From Thermoplasmata archaeon (lineage in GTDB: Archaea > Thermoplasmatota > Thermoplasmata > UBA10834 > DTMW01), in NCBI GenBank assembly GCA_029858465.1, contig JAOUEZ010000014.1, positions 1-15,596 on the forward strand: a stretch of DNA of 15,596 nucleotides, in the 5' to 3' direction. Below the pieces are notes generated by a model. The model was not told the DNA's origin. It ran no database searches and saw only the letters and a program-made list of their open reading frames with translations. A program made the translations under genes and the position numbers. This document shows positions 1 to 6,660 of the stretch, one piece after another; the stretch's first letter is position 1, and each line of letters opens with the position of its first letter.

Positions 1-1043
1 GCCGCGTTCTCGAGCAACTTGTTCTTCTTGTAGAATTCGATCGTTGCCAATGATGCAGCACACGCCACGGGCGTCCCGCCAAGCGTCGTGCAGTGCGATC
101 CTGCTGGTATGTCGAGTATTTCAGATTTGCATACTGTAGCTCCAAGCGATATACCGCTGGCGAGTGCCTTCGATGATGTGAGGATGTCCGGCTCGACGCC
201 GAAGTGCTCGATGGCGAACCACTTTCCGGTCTTACCCATGCCAGCCTGGACCTCATCGACACCGTAGATGATGCCGTATTTGTCCGCGAGTTTCTTGAGT
301 CGCTTGTGGTAATCCTTCGGTGGCACTATGAGTCCGCCCTCTCCTTGGATCGGCTCGATGAAGAAAGCAGCGACCTCCTCGGCAGGAACATGTCTGTTAA
401 AGAGCCACTCCTCAATGAAATCCACGCACCAATAATCGCACTGGGGGAACTCCAGATGGAACGGGCATCTGTAGCAGTACGCATAGGGGACATGCTCGAC
501 ACCTGGCATATACGGAAAGAAGCCCGCCTTCTGCACCGGGGAACTCGCCGTGAAGGCGATCGCTCCCATCGACCTTCCATGGAAGGCACCGGTGAAGGCG
601 ATGAACAGCGGTCTCTTGCTGTGCCATCTCGCGATCTTCGTGAAAGCCTCGACGCTCTCGGCGCCGCTCCCGCTGAGAAAGACCTTCTTCTTGAATTTCC
701 CGGGCGTTATCTCGTTAAGCTTCTCCGCAAGCTCCACTGCGTATCTGAAATAGAAATCCGTGTAGGAATAGTGCACAAGGCGCTTCATCTGGTTGGCGAC
801 GGCATCTATGATCTCCTGATTGCCGTGGCCGACAGACATCACACCGAGTCCGCAGTTGAAATCGATGAATTCGTTCCCGTCGATATCGGAAAGGATCACT
901 CCTTTGCCAGATTCGCAGACAAACGGGTAGTAGAACGGTCTGTTATACGGAGCCAATACTTCCTTGTCTCTTTTCAAAATTTCAAGCGCTTTTGGTCCTG
1001 GGGGATCCACAACTCTTTTCAGTTCGATTTTTCCGAGTTTCAA
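1..1043 (-). CDS. Class III PLP-dependent aminotransferase (acetylornithine/GABA aminotransferase family; possibly an amino-acid racemase), 3' end cut by window edge
   Basis: The minus strand encodes 347 codons that run off the left edge, so the C-terminus is missing. The fold-type I PLP enzyme features are visible: VDEVQAGMGKTG carries the Asp that contacts the PLP ring nitrogen, and TSSKALASG carries the Lys expected to form the Schiff base. The N-terminus (VVDPPGPKALEILKRD) and the Cys-rich stretch CYRCPFHLEFPQCDYWCVDF are typical of an archaeal subgroup annotated as acetylornithine or 4-aminobutyrate aminotransferases. Some Thermococcales members of that subgroup are amino-acid racemases, so the substrate cannot be read from sequence. 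The start is taken as TTG at 1043 because AGAGG sits 6 nt upstream and an in-frame TAG lies 9 codons upstream. Another in-frame TTG lies 8 codons upstream. The neighbouring gene is divergent, so no pathway context is visible. Confidence 0.9.
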   Translation of the reverse strand, partial: MKLGKIELKRVVDPPGPKALEILKRDKEVLAPYNRPFYYPFVCESGKGVILSDIDGNEFIDFNCGLGVMSVGHGNQEIIDAVANQMKRLVHYSYTDFYFRYAVELAEKLNEITPGKFKKKVFLSGSGAESVEAFTKIARWHSKRPLFIAFTGAFHGRSMGAIAFTASSPVQKAGFFPYMPGVEHVPYAYCYRCPFHLEFPQCDYWCVDFIEEWLFNRHVPAEEVAAFFIEPIQGEGGLIVPPKDYHKRLKKLADKYGIIYGVDEVQAGMGKTGKWFAIEHFGVEPDILTSSKALASGISLGATVCKSEILDIPAGSHCTTLGGTPVACAASLATIEFYKKNKLLENA

Positions 1044-1092
1044 TATATCCCTCTGAGAGGACTCCAACTAACCGAAGAATCCTCTGCATAGA

Positions 1093-1110
1093 ACGACAAA
1101 TATTTTCTCG
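1093..1110 (-). promoter_or_regulatory. Candidate TATA/BRE promoter of the aminotransferase gene
   Basis: On the minus strand GAGAAAATATTTG resembles an archaeal BRE plus TATA box. It is centred about 58 nt upstream of the TTG start. Transcription beginning about 26 nt downstream would leave a leader of roughly 30 nt that contains the AGAGG ribosome-binding site. This is read by eye only. The rest of the 258 bp divergent gap (1044-1301) is AT-rich and shows no gene. Confidence 0.4.
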
Positions 1111-1268
1111 ATATTAACCTTTGTATTGGACTGAATATGATGCGAATCTGGCCGTATAATCTTCTCCTTTCAGTCATCTAATAGATACGGTCATCGGTTA
1201 ATCGGACGAAATATTGAATAATATGCGAAATAGATAGATATTTTGATTCTTCATGCCCCGAGGAGAAA

Positions 1269-1283
1269 CGATAAATTCATACC
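1269..1283 (+). promoter_or_regulatory. Candidate promoter for the THUMP gene, consistent with a leaderless transcript
   Basis: CGATAAATTCATAC looks like a BRE/TATA element centred about 26 nt before the GTG at 1302. That spacing would put the transcription start at or next to the start codon. No Shine-Dalgarno sequence precedes the GTG, which agrees with a leaderless message and supports this start. Confidence 0.45.
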
Positions 1284-1301
1284 CGCCCCTTTCTCGTCAT
1301 T

Positions 1302-2168
1302 GTGGCAATAATTCTGATAAGATACGGCGAGACCGGGCTCAAGAGCAGGCCCGTCCGTGCCAGATTCGAATCGCTGCTGGTCGAGAATATATTGGCAGCC
1401 CATCGAAATTTCGGCATTAGCTGCATTATCGAGAAGCAGAGAGGGAGGATATTCGTTGCGAGTGAGAATCCCGAGAAAAGCTCGGAGATTATCTCAAGGA
1501 CATTCGGAGTTGTATCTCTCAGCATAGCGGAAGAGAGGACGAGCGATATCGAGGATATTTCGGAATGCGCAGTGCAGACGATCGCAAAGGAGATGCCGAG
1601 GGGCGACTCGTTCGCGATAAGGGCCAGAAGAACTGGCACTCATCCATACACGAGCATGGAACTCGCCGCACAAGTCGGAAAAAGAGTCTTGGAATCGGCG
1701 GCAGGGTTCGATCTATCAGTCGACCTCACTAACCCCGATTTCGAGCTTTTTATAGAGGTCAGGAACAACCGGTCATTCATCTTCAGCAATGTTTTGCCGG
1801 GGCCGGGAGGTCTTCCTATGCGCAGCCAGGGCAGAGTCCTCGCGATGATTGAGGACAGGAAATCGCTGCTCGCGGCTTGGCTTATGATGAGAAGAGGCTG
1901 CTCGACGATTCTGCTGAATCAATCCGGTCTGCACGCCTCGGATATCGAACTGCTCAAACCGTGGAATCCCTGGTGGAACGGTTTCATCGAAAGCACCGAC
2001 CCATATGAGATCATCAGGCTCAAGCGCTGCTCCGGCTTGGTCCTAGGCTGGACGCTCGAAGAGTTCCAGACCAAACAAAAACCGAAGACAGAAGTTCCTT
2101 TATTCTATCCTCTGATCGGAATGGATGAAAAGGAAATTGAAGAAAGGATGGGAAAAATTACAGTCTAA
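1302..2168 (+). CDS. ThiI-like THUMP-domain protein with degenerate PP-loop and truncated C-terminus
   Basis: The 288-residue product follows the layout of ThiI, the tRNA 4-thiouridine/thiazole sulfurtransferase. An N-terminal ferredoxin-like segment (about 1-60, IRYGETGLKSRPVRARFE) and an RNA-binding THUMP domain (about 60-165) lead into the hinge GPGGLP (167-172). Next should come the ATP-binding PP-loop, SGGIDSP in family members, but here the aligned stretch reads VLAMIEDRKSLLAAWLMM, so the Gly and Asp residues are gone. The later ThiI core survives as remnants (GLVLGWTLEEF, PLIGMDEKEIEE), and the protein ends soon after, short of full-length ThiI. It probably still binds tRNA but should not adenylate or thiolate it by the usual chemistry. 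The start is GTG. The 3' end overlaps the convergent eL15 gene by 4 bp. Confidence 0.8.
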   Translation: MAIILIRYGETGLKSRPVRARFESLLVENILAAHRNFGISCIIEKQRGRIFVASENPEKSSEIISRTFGVVSLSIAEERTSDIEDISECAVQTIAKEMPRGDSFAIRARRTGTHPYTSMELAAQVGKRVLESAAGFDLSVDLTNPDFELFIEVRNNRSFIFSNVLPGPGGLPMRSQGRVLAMIEDRKSLLAAWLMMRRGCSTILLNQSGLHASDIELLKPWNPWWNGFIESTDPYEIIRLKRCSGLVLGWTLEEFQTKQKPKTEVPLFYPLIGMDEKEIEERMGKITV

Positions 2169-2821
2169 TTCCCATGCCTCTTGTGAGCCCGCAGCGACGG
2201 CCTGACCTTCTCGTGTCCGATGCCTTTTCCTCTGACCAGACCCCGGCTCCTCTTTCCGGCAGGCGTCAATCCTCTGAATGCTCTTCCGCGGTTCGCGGGA
2301 TCGCAGATCCAGTTGACCTTGGGATCTTTCCTGATGACTGGGTGCATCGGGTCTATGAGAATGACCTCGAACCATTGGTGCTTTCCGTCCTCTCCAACCC
2401 AGTAGGATGCGAGTGCCTCCATGTTCGGGTATCTCTTGGATGTCCTTTCCTCTGCGATGACCTGCGTGCTCTTCCTCAGAGTTATCTTATTGATGCCTTT
2501 CTTCTTCGGCTTCCTGCCTTTCCTTATCGTATGCTTTCTCATGCCGCCCTTCCTTACTCTTGCACGGACGATCGCGAAGCCGGGCTTGGCCTTGTACCCA
2601 AGCTCTCTGGCGCGGTCCAACCTCGTGGGTCTGTCGATCCGTACGAAGGAGTTTTCCCTCCTCCACTCGATCATCCGTTCCCAGATGAGCTGCTTCATGT
2701 CCACATTATCGTCAGGGCGCTTCCAGCCTTCCCTTATAAAACCATACATGTTGCGAGCCGCTGGCTCGAACTTCTTCTCCACAGCGCCTTCTTCCGGCGC
2801 AACAATTTTTTCTTCTGCCAT
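2165..2821 (-). CDS. rpl15e: 50S ribosomal protein eL15 (L15e) with N-terminal extension
   Basis: The product has 218 residues. From residue 25 it matches archaeal/eukaryal eL15: MYGFIREGWKRP, then a basic body with RPTRLDRARELGYKAK, KHTIRKGRKPKKKG and the C-terminal GLTPAGKRSRGLVRGKG. eL15 is an rRNA-binding large-subunit protein. Archaeal versions usually begin at this MYxxIR segment and are about 190-195 residues long, so the first 24 residues (acidic, MAEEKIVAPEEGAVEKK) are an added leader. The upstream ATG is preferred because GGTGATCC, a strong Shine-Dalgarno match, ends 3 nt before it. The internal ATG at 2749 has no ribosome-binding site. The gene converges on the THUMP gene. Confidence 0.95.
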   Translation of the reverse strand: MAEEKIVAPEEGAVEKKFEPAARNMYGFIREGWKRPDDNVDMKQLIWERMIEWRRENSFVRIDRPTRLDRARELGYKAKPGFAIVRARVRKGGMRKHTIRKGRKPKKKGINKITLRKSTQVIAEERTSKRYPNMEALASYWVGEDGKHQWFEVILIDPMHPVIRKDPKVNWICDPANRGRAFRGLTPAGKRSRGLVRGKGIGHEKVRPSLRAHKRHGN

Positions 2822-2824
2822 CGT

Positions 2825-2885
2825 GGATCACCGGATCCCTAATCGCCCGCAGGGTTCACGCCTGGCGCACATCCCCAAACAGGCG
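2825..2885 (-). promoter_or_regulatory. Structured eL15 leader: two inverted repeats, one enclosing the Shine-Dalgarno site
   Basis: The eL15 leader holds two perfect inverted repeats. One is GGATC-N4-GATCC (2825-2838); its loop and downstream arm contain the GGTGATCC ribosome-binding site, so folding would hide it. The other is CGCCTG-N15-CAGGCG (2859-2885). A 14-codon mini-ORF (ATG at 2872) runs through the leader and its TGA (2828-2830) falls inside the Shine-Dalgarno site. This arrangement could control translation, but function is not proven. Confidence 0.35.
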
Positions 2886-2912
2886 GTTGCTTTAGCGGCT
2901 GAACAAAAGAGA

Positions 2913-2930
2913 GTTCGTATTTAATTGTTT
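2913..2930 (-). promoter_or_regulatory. Candidate promoter of the eL15 gene
   Basis: On the minus strand AAACAATTAAATACGAAC contains a TATA-like ATTAAATAC centred near 2921, just beyond the stop codon of the polymerase gene. Initiation about 26 nt downstream would give a leader of about 74 nt, long enough to hold the inverted repeats and mini-ORF found there. Confidence 0.4.
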
Positions 2931-2945
2931 GGGCATCGAGAGGAT

Positions 2946-4193
2946 TCACATGAAATCTTCTAGATTGACCTTGCCAGAAGCTTTCTTAACCTCTCCTTTC
3001 TTCCTCTCCTTCCTCGGCTTCGTTTCAAAAAGGGTGGTCTGCTGCTGACCTGTCAGCAACCTTCTCTCATCCCAGCCCAAGGCATCGGTCACCCTTACGA
3101 TGGACTGAGCGAGCCTTTCGGCATAATACTTGTAGTCAGGTTCGGCGCTGAACTCCCTGCCTGAGATGTAGGGCTCGACTTCCTGAGGTGTCTTTCTGCT
3201 GTCAGTGACTACCCATGACACCTTCATCCCGGGTTGGAATTCGTATCCCATCTCCTTCATCTTCCTTGCGGCCAGAACATTAGCCATTCTGTCAGGGGCT
3301 TTGTAGAAATTCTCGCTCTTCGCGCTTCTGGAGATGACGAGTTGCTCCGTTTCGACTTCTCCTCGAAGCACCTGCTGTATTACTTCGCGCGCATACTGTA
3401 CCGCACCCTCCGTGTCCCCGTCCAATATCTTCTCGAAGACGCCCATGAGTGTCTCGCTTTGGAGGTCGAACGAGTCGGTCCTCCGAATCTCATAACCTCT
3501 TATTATGAGACCCTTCTCTGGCCAGACCATCCTCCCGACATATCTCTTCTTCTTCCCGTGCGAGAAGAAAGGTTCCATGACCTTCTCGAACTCGAGGTTC
3601 GCACCACCCTCGGAGAATCTTTGTGCAATATCCTTTCCGAACTCGACGGTCTTTTCGAGATCAGCGTGGGGCGATTGAATGAACACGGAATCCGTGTCAG
3701 AATAGATTACCTTGATATCCTCGTCCTCAAGCTGTTTGATGACATTTCTGATAGACTCCCTGGCGAAGGCTGTTATGCTCGCGCCGATCCTCTGGTCTGT
3801 GAACCTGTAGAAAGTTGAGGCGAATACTCCGTAGAAGGCGTTCATCAGGATCTTCACCGCCTCCTGTACTCCTCGATAGTAGTCCTTCTCATCATCTGAG
3901 ACAGTGTCTCTCATCAATTTCTTGAGCCTATCTCTCTCCTGCATGAGTTCTGCAAGGATTGATGGCAGGAGCCCTTCCCGCTGGTCCTTGGTGAGGAACC
4001 GCACGCCGGTCGGCGAGATCGTCTTTCCTTTCTCGCTGAGCGTCGTGAAGCAGATGTTCTTCGAGATGATGAGCGAGGGATACATCGACTTGAAGTCCTC
4101 GACTATTACATTGTGGTACAGCCCCGGCTCAATCACGTGGACGTATCCTCCCTCTATCTGATCCTCATAACTCCGCCGCTGCGTCATCGGCAC
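2946..4193 (-). CDS. polB: Family-B DNA polymerase, C-terminal (polymerase) half, separated by a frameshift
   Basis: This reading frame holds the palm, fingers and thumb of an archaeal replicative/repair family-B DNA polymerase. Motif A is DFKSMYPS (33-40), motif B is KILMNAFYG (114-122), motif C is YSDTDS (164-169) and KKKRYVG follows. All catalytic residues are present. The C-terminus carries GQQQTTLFE and ends VNLEDFM, both resembling PCNA-binding PIP segments, although the terminal one lacks the usual Gln. It begins in the frame opened by a one-base loss near 4214. If translated separately it could start at GTG 4193 or ATG 4187; the latter overlaps the upstream stop as ATGA and has GGGGTG three nt before it. 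Joined to the upstream half with one G restored, the enzyme would be about 801 residues, normal for archaeal PolB. Confidence 0.93.
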   Translation of the reverse strand: MPMTQRRSYEDQIEGGYVHVIEPGLYHNVIVEDFKSMYPSLIISKNICFTTLSEKGKTISPTGVRFLTKDQREGLLPSILAELMQERDRLKKLMRDTVSDDEKDYYRGVQEAVKILMNAFYGVFASTFYRFTDQRIGASITAFARESIRNVIKQLEDEDIKVIYSDTDSVFIQSPHADLEKTVEFGKDIAQRFSEGGANLEFEKVMEPFFSHGKKKRYVGRMVWPEKGLIIRGYEIRRTDSFDLQSETLMGVFEKILDGDTEGAVQYAREVIQQVLRGEVETEQLVISRSAKSENFYKAPDRMANVLAARKMKEMGYEFQPGMKVSWVVTDSRKTPQEVEPYISGREFSAEPDYKYYAERLAQSIVRVTDALGWDERRLLTGQQQTTLFETKPRKERKKGEVKKASGKVNLEDFM

Positions 4194-4216
4194 CCCGACA
4201 TACTTCCGGTCCGCTC
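4184..4216 (-). other. Frameshift junction in polB (one G missing; ATGA stop/start overlap)
   Basis: The minus strand reads ATC CAA GAG CGG ACC in the first frame. The family-like reading needs GAG GCG GAC, so one G at about 4214 is absent. No slippery heptamer of the X XXY YYZ type lies here, which argues against programmed -1 frameshifting. Thirty bases on, the first frame's TGA (4184-4186) overlaps an ATG (4185-4187) in the second frame, preceded by GGGGTG. A coupled split gene is therefore mechanically possible, although a sequencing or assembly error is the simplest reading. Confidence 0.85.
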
Positions 4217-5347
4217 TTGGATCAATATCGAATCTATCAGAACCGATGTAGTGCCGCTTATCACATCGTTCAGCGGCAGCTTCGAGACAGTCGCAAGATC
4301 CAGAGCTTTCTTTATTACCTGGATTTTCTCCAGGATTTTGAGCGCAAGCGCAGCGTCTCTCGCGCAGTATTCCTTCACTTTCTCAGGGTTCTTCTTCCAT
4401 TCGTTGTCTATCTGCGCAGGGTCGACATCGAGCTTCTTTTCGCCGAGCAATAGATCCGATACTGCATTCAAAGTCTCCTGCTTCGGCTTGATGTTCTTCT
4501 TGACGTGCCACCATGCGTCCGCCACTATCCTGCCGTCGACGTTCCAGAACCTGTTGTTGAACTGCCTCATGCTGCCAGGTGTTCTGCCCCAATTTATCTC
4601 TGGCATCCCGAGCTTCTTAGCTCTCTCGAGGATCTGAGGAATATCGTAGCCGTCGATGTTGTACCCCGTGATTATGTCAGGATCCTCTTCGTCGATCTTA
4701 TTGTTGAAATCCTCGATGATCTTCCGCTCATCGCCATCGAGATGGAAATACCTTAGTTCCTTGTCCGGAGCGTCTCTTATCACTCCGCACAGTGTGATCA
4801 GATGCCCATCGACAAGCGAGTTCTCAATGTCGAAGCTGAGTATCTTCAGAGCAGGATAGAATGAATCTATGTTCTCGAACTTCTCCGCCCTGACGACCCT
4901 ATCTGTCGTGTAATTTTCTTTCTTTTCTGGCTCTTCCTCACCATGGGCTCTGACGCACGCACTCAAGTCCAGATCGTACATGAACCTCAGATGGAACGGG
5001 ATGTCGGCCGCAAGCACCCTGAAACCCGCATTAATGAGCCTCTCTCTGACCTGTGGGACAACGAACGGATAAGTCGTGACCACCTTCCTGCATAGCATCT
5101 CCTTGCCAGAGACGAGCAATTTCACGGGGTCCTTCTCGACGCATTTGACATTTTCCTTGTCGCCCTCGAGCATCTCTACCGCTTGCGCGCTGGGCTCGAT
5201 TACGTAGAAGTAAGGCTCGAACCCGTAATATCTTGCAGTTATCGATTCTCCTTCCCTCGTCCTCCCGTAGACTTGGACGATGACTTGATCGTTCTCCCTT
5301 CGGTAGGATGAACTCAGGATTCTTATGTCCCATGTCGGCATCGCCAT
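4184..5347 (-). CDS. polB: Family-B DNA polymerase, N-terminal and 3'-5' exonuclease half, ending at a frameshift
   Basis: This half contains the N-terminal domain and the proofreading exonuclease. Numbering from the GTG at 5350, ExoI is FDIEN (Asp174, Glu176), ExoII is NIDGYD (231-236) and ExoIII is YCARD (328-332). The reading continues to SVLIDSILIQE, which in relatives goes on as ADR, but here switches to an unrelated nine-residue tail (RTGSMSGCR) and a TGA. Inserting one G near 4214 restores EADRKYVGVPMTQRR and the rest of the enzyme. The start is taken as ATG 5347, overlapping the stop of the upstream GTPase gene as TGATG; GTG 5350 and ATG 5341 are alternatives. Coupling to the GTPase suggests one transcript. 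Confidence 0.92.
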   Translation of the reverse strand: MAMPTWDIRILSSSYRRENDQVIVQVYGRTREGESITARYYGFEPYFYVIEPSAQAVEMLEGDKENVKCVEKDPVKLLVSGKEMLCRKVVTTYPFVVPQVRERLINAGFRVLAADIPFHLRFMYDLDLSACVRAHGEEEPEKKENYTTDRVVRAEKFENIDSFYPALKILSFDIENSLVDGHLITLCGVIRDAPDKELRYFHLDGDERKIIEDFNNKIDEEDPDIITGYNIDGYDIPQILERAKKLGMPEINWGRTPGSMRQFNNRFWNVDGRIVADAWWHVKKNIKPKQETLNAVSDLLLGEKKLDVDPAQIDNEWKKNPEKVKEYCARDAALALKILEKIQVIKKALDLATVSKLPLNDVISGTTSVLIDSILIQERTGSMSGCR

Positions 5348-6534
5348 CACGTCCTGGCGACTATCTTGATCACATCGCCGTCGTTCAAAACATGCGAGGC
5401 GCCGAGCGTCATATGCGTCTTTGCGTCTATTGCTCTTATGAAATTCTCCCCGAAATCCGTGTGCACCTTGAACGCGAGGTCTTTGGCCGTGCTGCCTTTA
5501 GGCATCAGATACGCGTCAGGAAGGACGTTCCCGTCCTTGTCCGTCCATTTCGTCTCGTCCTCGACGGGATAGACGACCATCAGGTTCAGCATGTCGAAAA
5601 CGGCCTTTTCCAGGCAATCCTGCACGCCAGTGCTCTTGTTCGTCTTCAGCCAATCAGAGATTTTCCCGAGAGCGGACTTCTGCAGCTCGTTCAATTTTTC
5701 CGGCGATGTTATCTTGATGCTGTCCGCGCCCGGCGAGTATTCAATAAGACTGGCCTTGGCTGCCCTCCTCAGTGTGAGTTCATAGTCAGCCGCGGTCGGG
5801 ATGACTCTTTCTCCAGTCGCAATCAATTTTTTTATCATCTCAGGAGGAGCAATGTCAAATTTGTTCGCGGCGATTATCATCGGCTTGCTCACCTTGAGCA
5901 GTTCGAATGAGAAATTGAGGATGTCGTCCTCCTTCCAATGCGTAGGATCCTGATCGAGTTCGGCGTTCCTCATGCCCGCAACTATCATCGCCTCTGATAT
6001 TATGAGCCCGGTCAATTTCTCATGCAGGATATGCTCGATCTTCTTGCCCGCGAGCCTCGCCTGCCGGGCAATTTTGTCAAAGCCCTTCCCGATTATCGAG
6101 TATATCCAATACGCCACCTCCTTCTGCAAGAACTCTACATCCTGGATAGGATCATGGCTTCCCTTGTCGACGATGTTCCCCGCGGAATCCGTCGCGCCGC
6201 TTGCGTCGACTATGTGGATCAGCGCATGCGCCTGCCGGAGGTCGTCAAGGAACTTGTTCCCCAGGCCCTTTCCCTTATGCGCATCAGGAACAAGACCTGC
6301 GACGTCGAGTAATTCTATTGGAACATATCTGACGCCGTTCTCGCAATGTGCGTTTTTCGGCTTGCAAGGGACACCTTTTATCAAATGCGGGCATTTTGTC
6401 CTGACATATCCCACTCCCTTGTTCGCCTCAATAGTAGTAAAAGGATATGCCGCAATCTGAGCCGGAGCCAGAGTCAGGGCTGAGAAGAATGTGGATTTGC
6501 CCACATTCGGCTTTCCGACAATACCTACCTGCAT
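5347..6534 (-). CDS. Obg/YchF-type translation-associated GTPase, Ygr210 subfamily, with C-terminal TGS domain
   Basis: The product has 395 residues. The G domain shows G1 GKPNVGKS (7-14), a switch region YPFTTIEANKG, G3 DVAGL and G4 NKFD. Database names for this group often say redox-regulated ATPase YchF, but the NKxD motif predicts guanine specificity, unlike bacterial YchF. An insert after G2 holds three Cys (CPHLIKGVPCKPKNAHC), a feature of the archaeal/fungal Ygr210 subfamily. A TGS domain closes the protein (about 330-395: MPKGSTAKDLAFKVHTDFG, ending GDVIKIVART). Members are thought to act with ribosomes. The start ATG lacks a clear ribosome-binding site and may be leaderless. The stop overlaps the polymerase start, implying co-translation. 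Confidence 0.92.
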   Translation of the reverse strand: MQVGIVGKPNVGKSTFFSALTLAPAQIAAYPFTTIEANKGVGYVRTKCPHLIKGVPCKPKNAHCENGVRYVPIELLDVAGLVPDAHKGKGLGNKFLDDLRQAHALIHIVDASGATDSAGNIVDKGSHDPIQDVEFLQKEVAYWIYSIIGKGFDKIARQARLAGKKIEHILHEKLTGLIISEAMIVAGMRNAELDQDPTHWKEDDILNFSFELLKVSKPMIIAANKFDIAPPEMIKKLIATGERVIPTAADYELTLRRAAKASLIEYSPGADSIKITSPEKLNELQKSALGKISDWLKTNKSTGVQDCLEKAVFDMLNLMVVYPVEDETKWTDKDGNVLPDAYLMPKGSTAKDLAFKVHTDFGENFIRAIDAKTHMTLGASHVLNDGDVIKIVART

Positions 6535-6549
6535 CGATTCGTCATCAAG

Positions 6550-6567
6550 GTAGTAATAGAAATACGC
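6550..6567 (-). promoter_or_regulatory. Candidate promoter of the GTPase-polB unit
   Basis: GCGTATTTCTATTACTACC on the minus strand has a TATA-like core near 6560. Initiation about 26 nt downstream would fall at the ATG (6534), so the message could be leaderless. It lies back to back with the moaA promoter in a 126 bp divergent gap. Confidence 0.33.
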
Positions 6568-6610
6568 TATGCCGAGTTCGAAGAATGTCGGTTGTGAATC
6601 GAAAAAGATA

Positions 6611-6620
6611 ATCTATATCC
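6611..6620 (+). promoter_or_regulatory. Candidate TATA box of the moaA operon
   Basis: ATCTATATCC at 6611-6620 is TATA-like. The start at moaA ATG 6661 leaves room for a short leader. When aligned by the downstream dyad, its TATA core falls on exactly the same column as TTTATAC upstream of wtpA, which supports both calls. Confidence 0.5.
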
Positions 6621-6623
6621 TCA

Positions 6624-6647
6624 CGATACGCTCATTCGAGCATATCG
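6624..6647 (+). promoter_or_regulatory. Putative operator upstream of moaA (CGATACG-N10-CATATCG dyad)
   Basis: A 24 bp dyad with arms CGATACG and CATATCG (one mismatch) lies between the TATA-like box and the ATG, over the expected transcription start. Counting inward, CGATACGCT pairs with AGCATATCG at 8 of 9 positions around a 6 bp centre. The same motif, spacing and TATA distance recur before wtpA. The position suits a repressor. CG-ended A/T-rich dyads of this size loosely recall ModE sites, but no regulator gene is seen here. Confidence 0.6.
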
Positions 6648-6660
6648 CCCCGGGATTGAA

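Noticed and set aside
204..1091. Open frame of 295 codons on the plus strand
   Set aside because: The minus strand here encodes a clear class III aminotransferase with all PLP motifs; the plus frame is its shadow.
1206..1227. Imperfect dyad CGAAATATT-GAAT-AATATGCG in the divergent gap
   Set aside because: The arms need a gap to pair, the region is AT-rich, and the motif is not repeated elsewhere in the window.
2174..2924. Open frames of 222 and 167 codons on the plus strand
   Set aside because: They are antisense to eL15, whose product matches its family throughout.
4184..4216. Programmed -1 ribosomal frameshift in polB
   Set aside because: No slippery heptamer lies at the required place and no downstream stem was evident.
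2946..5350. An intein or intron as the cause of the interrupted polymerase gene
   Set aside because: No inserted sequence is present; the two halves join with one restored base and no extra residues.
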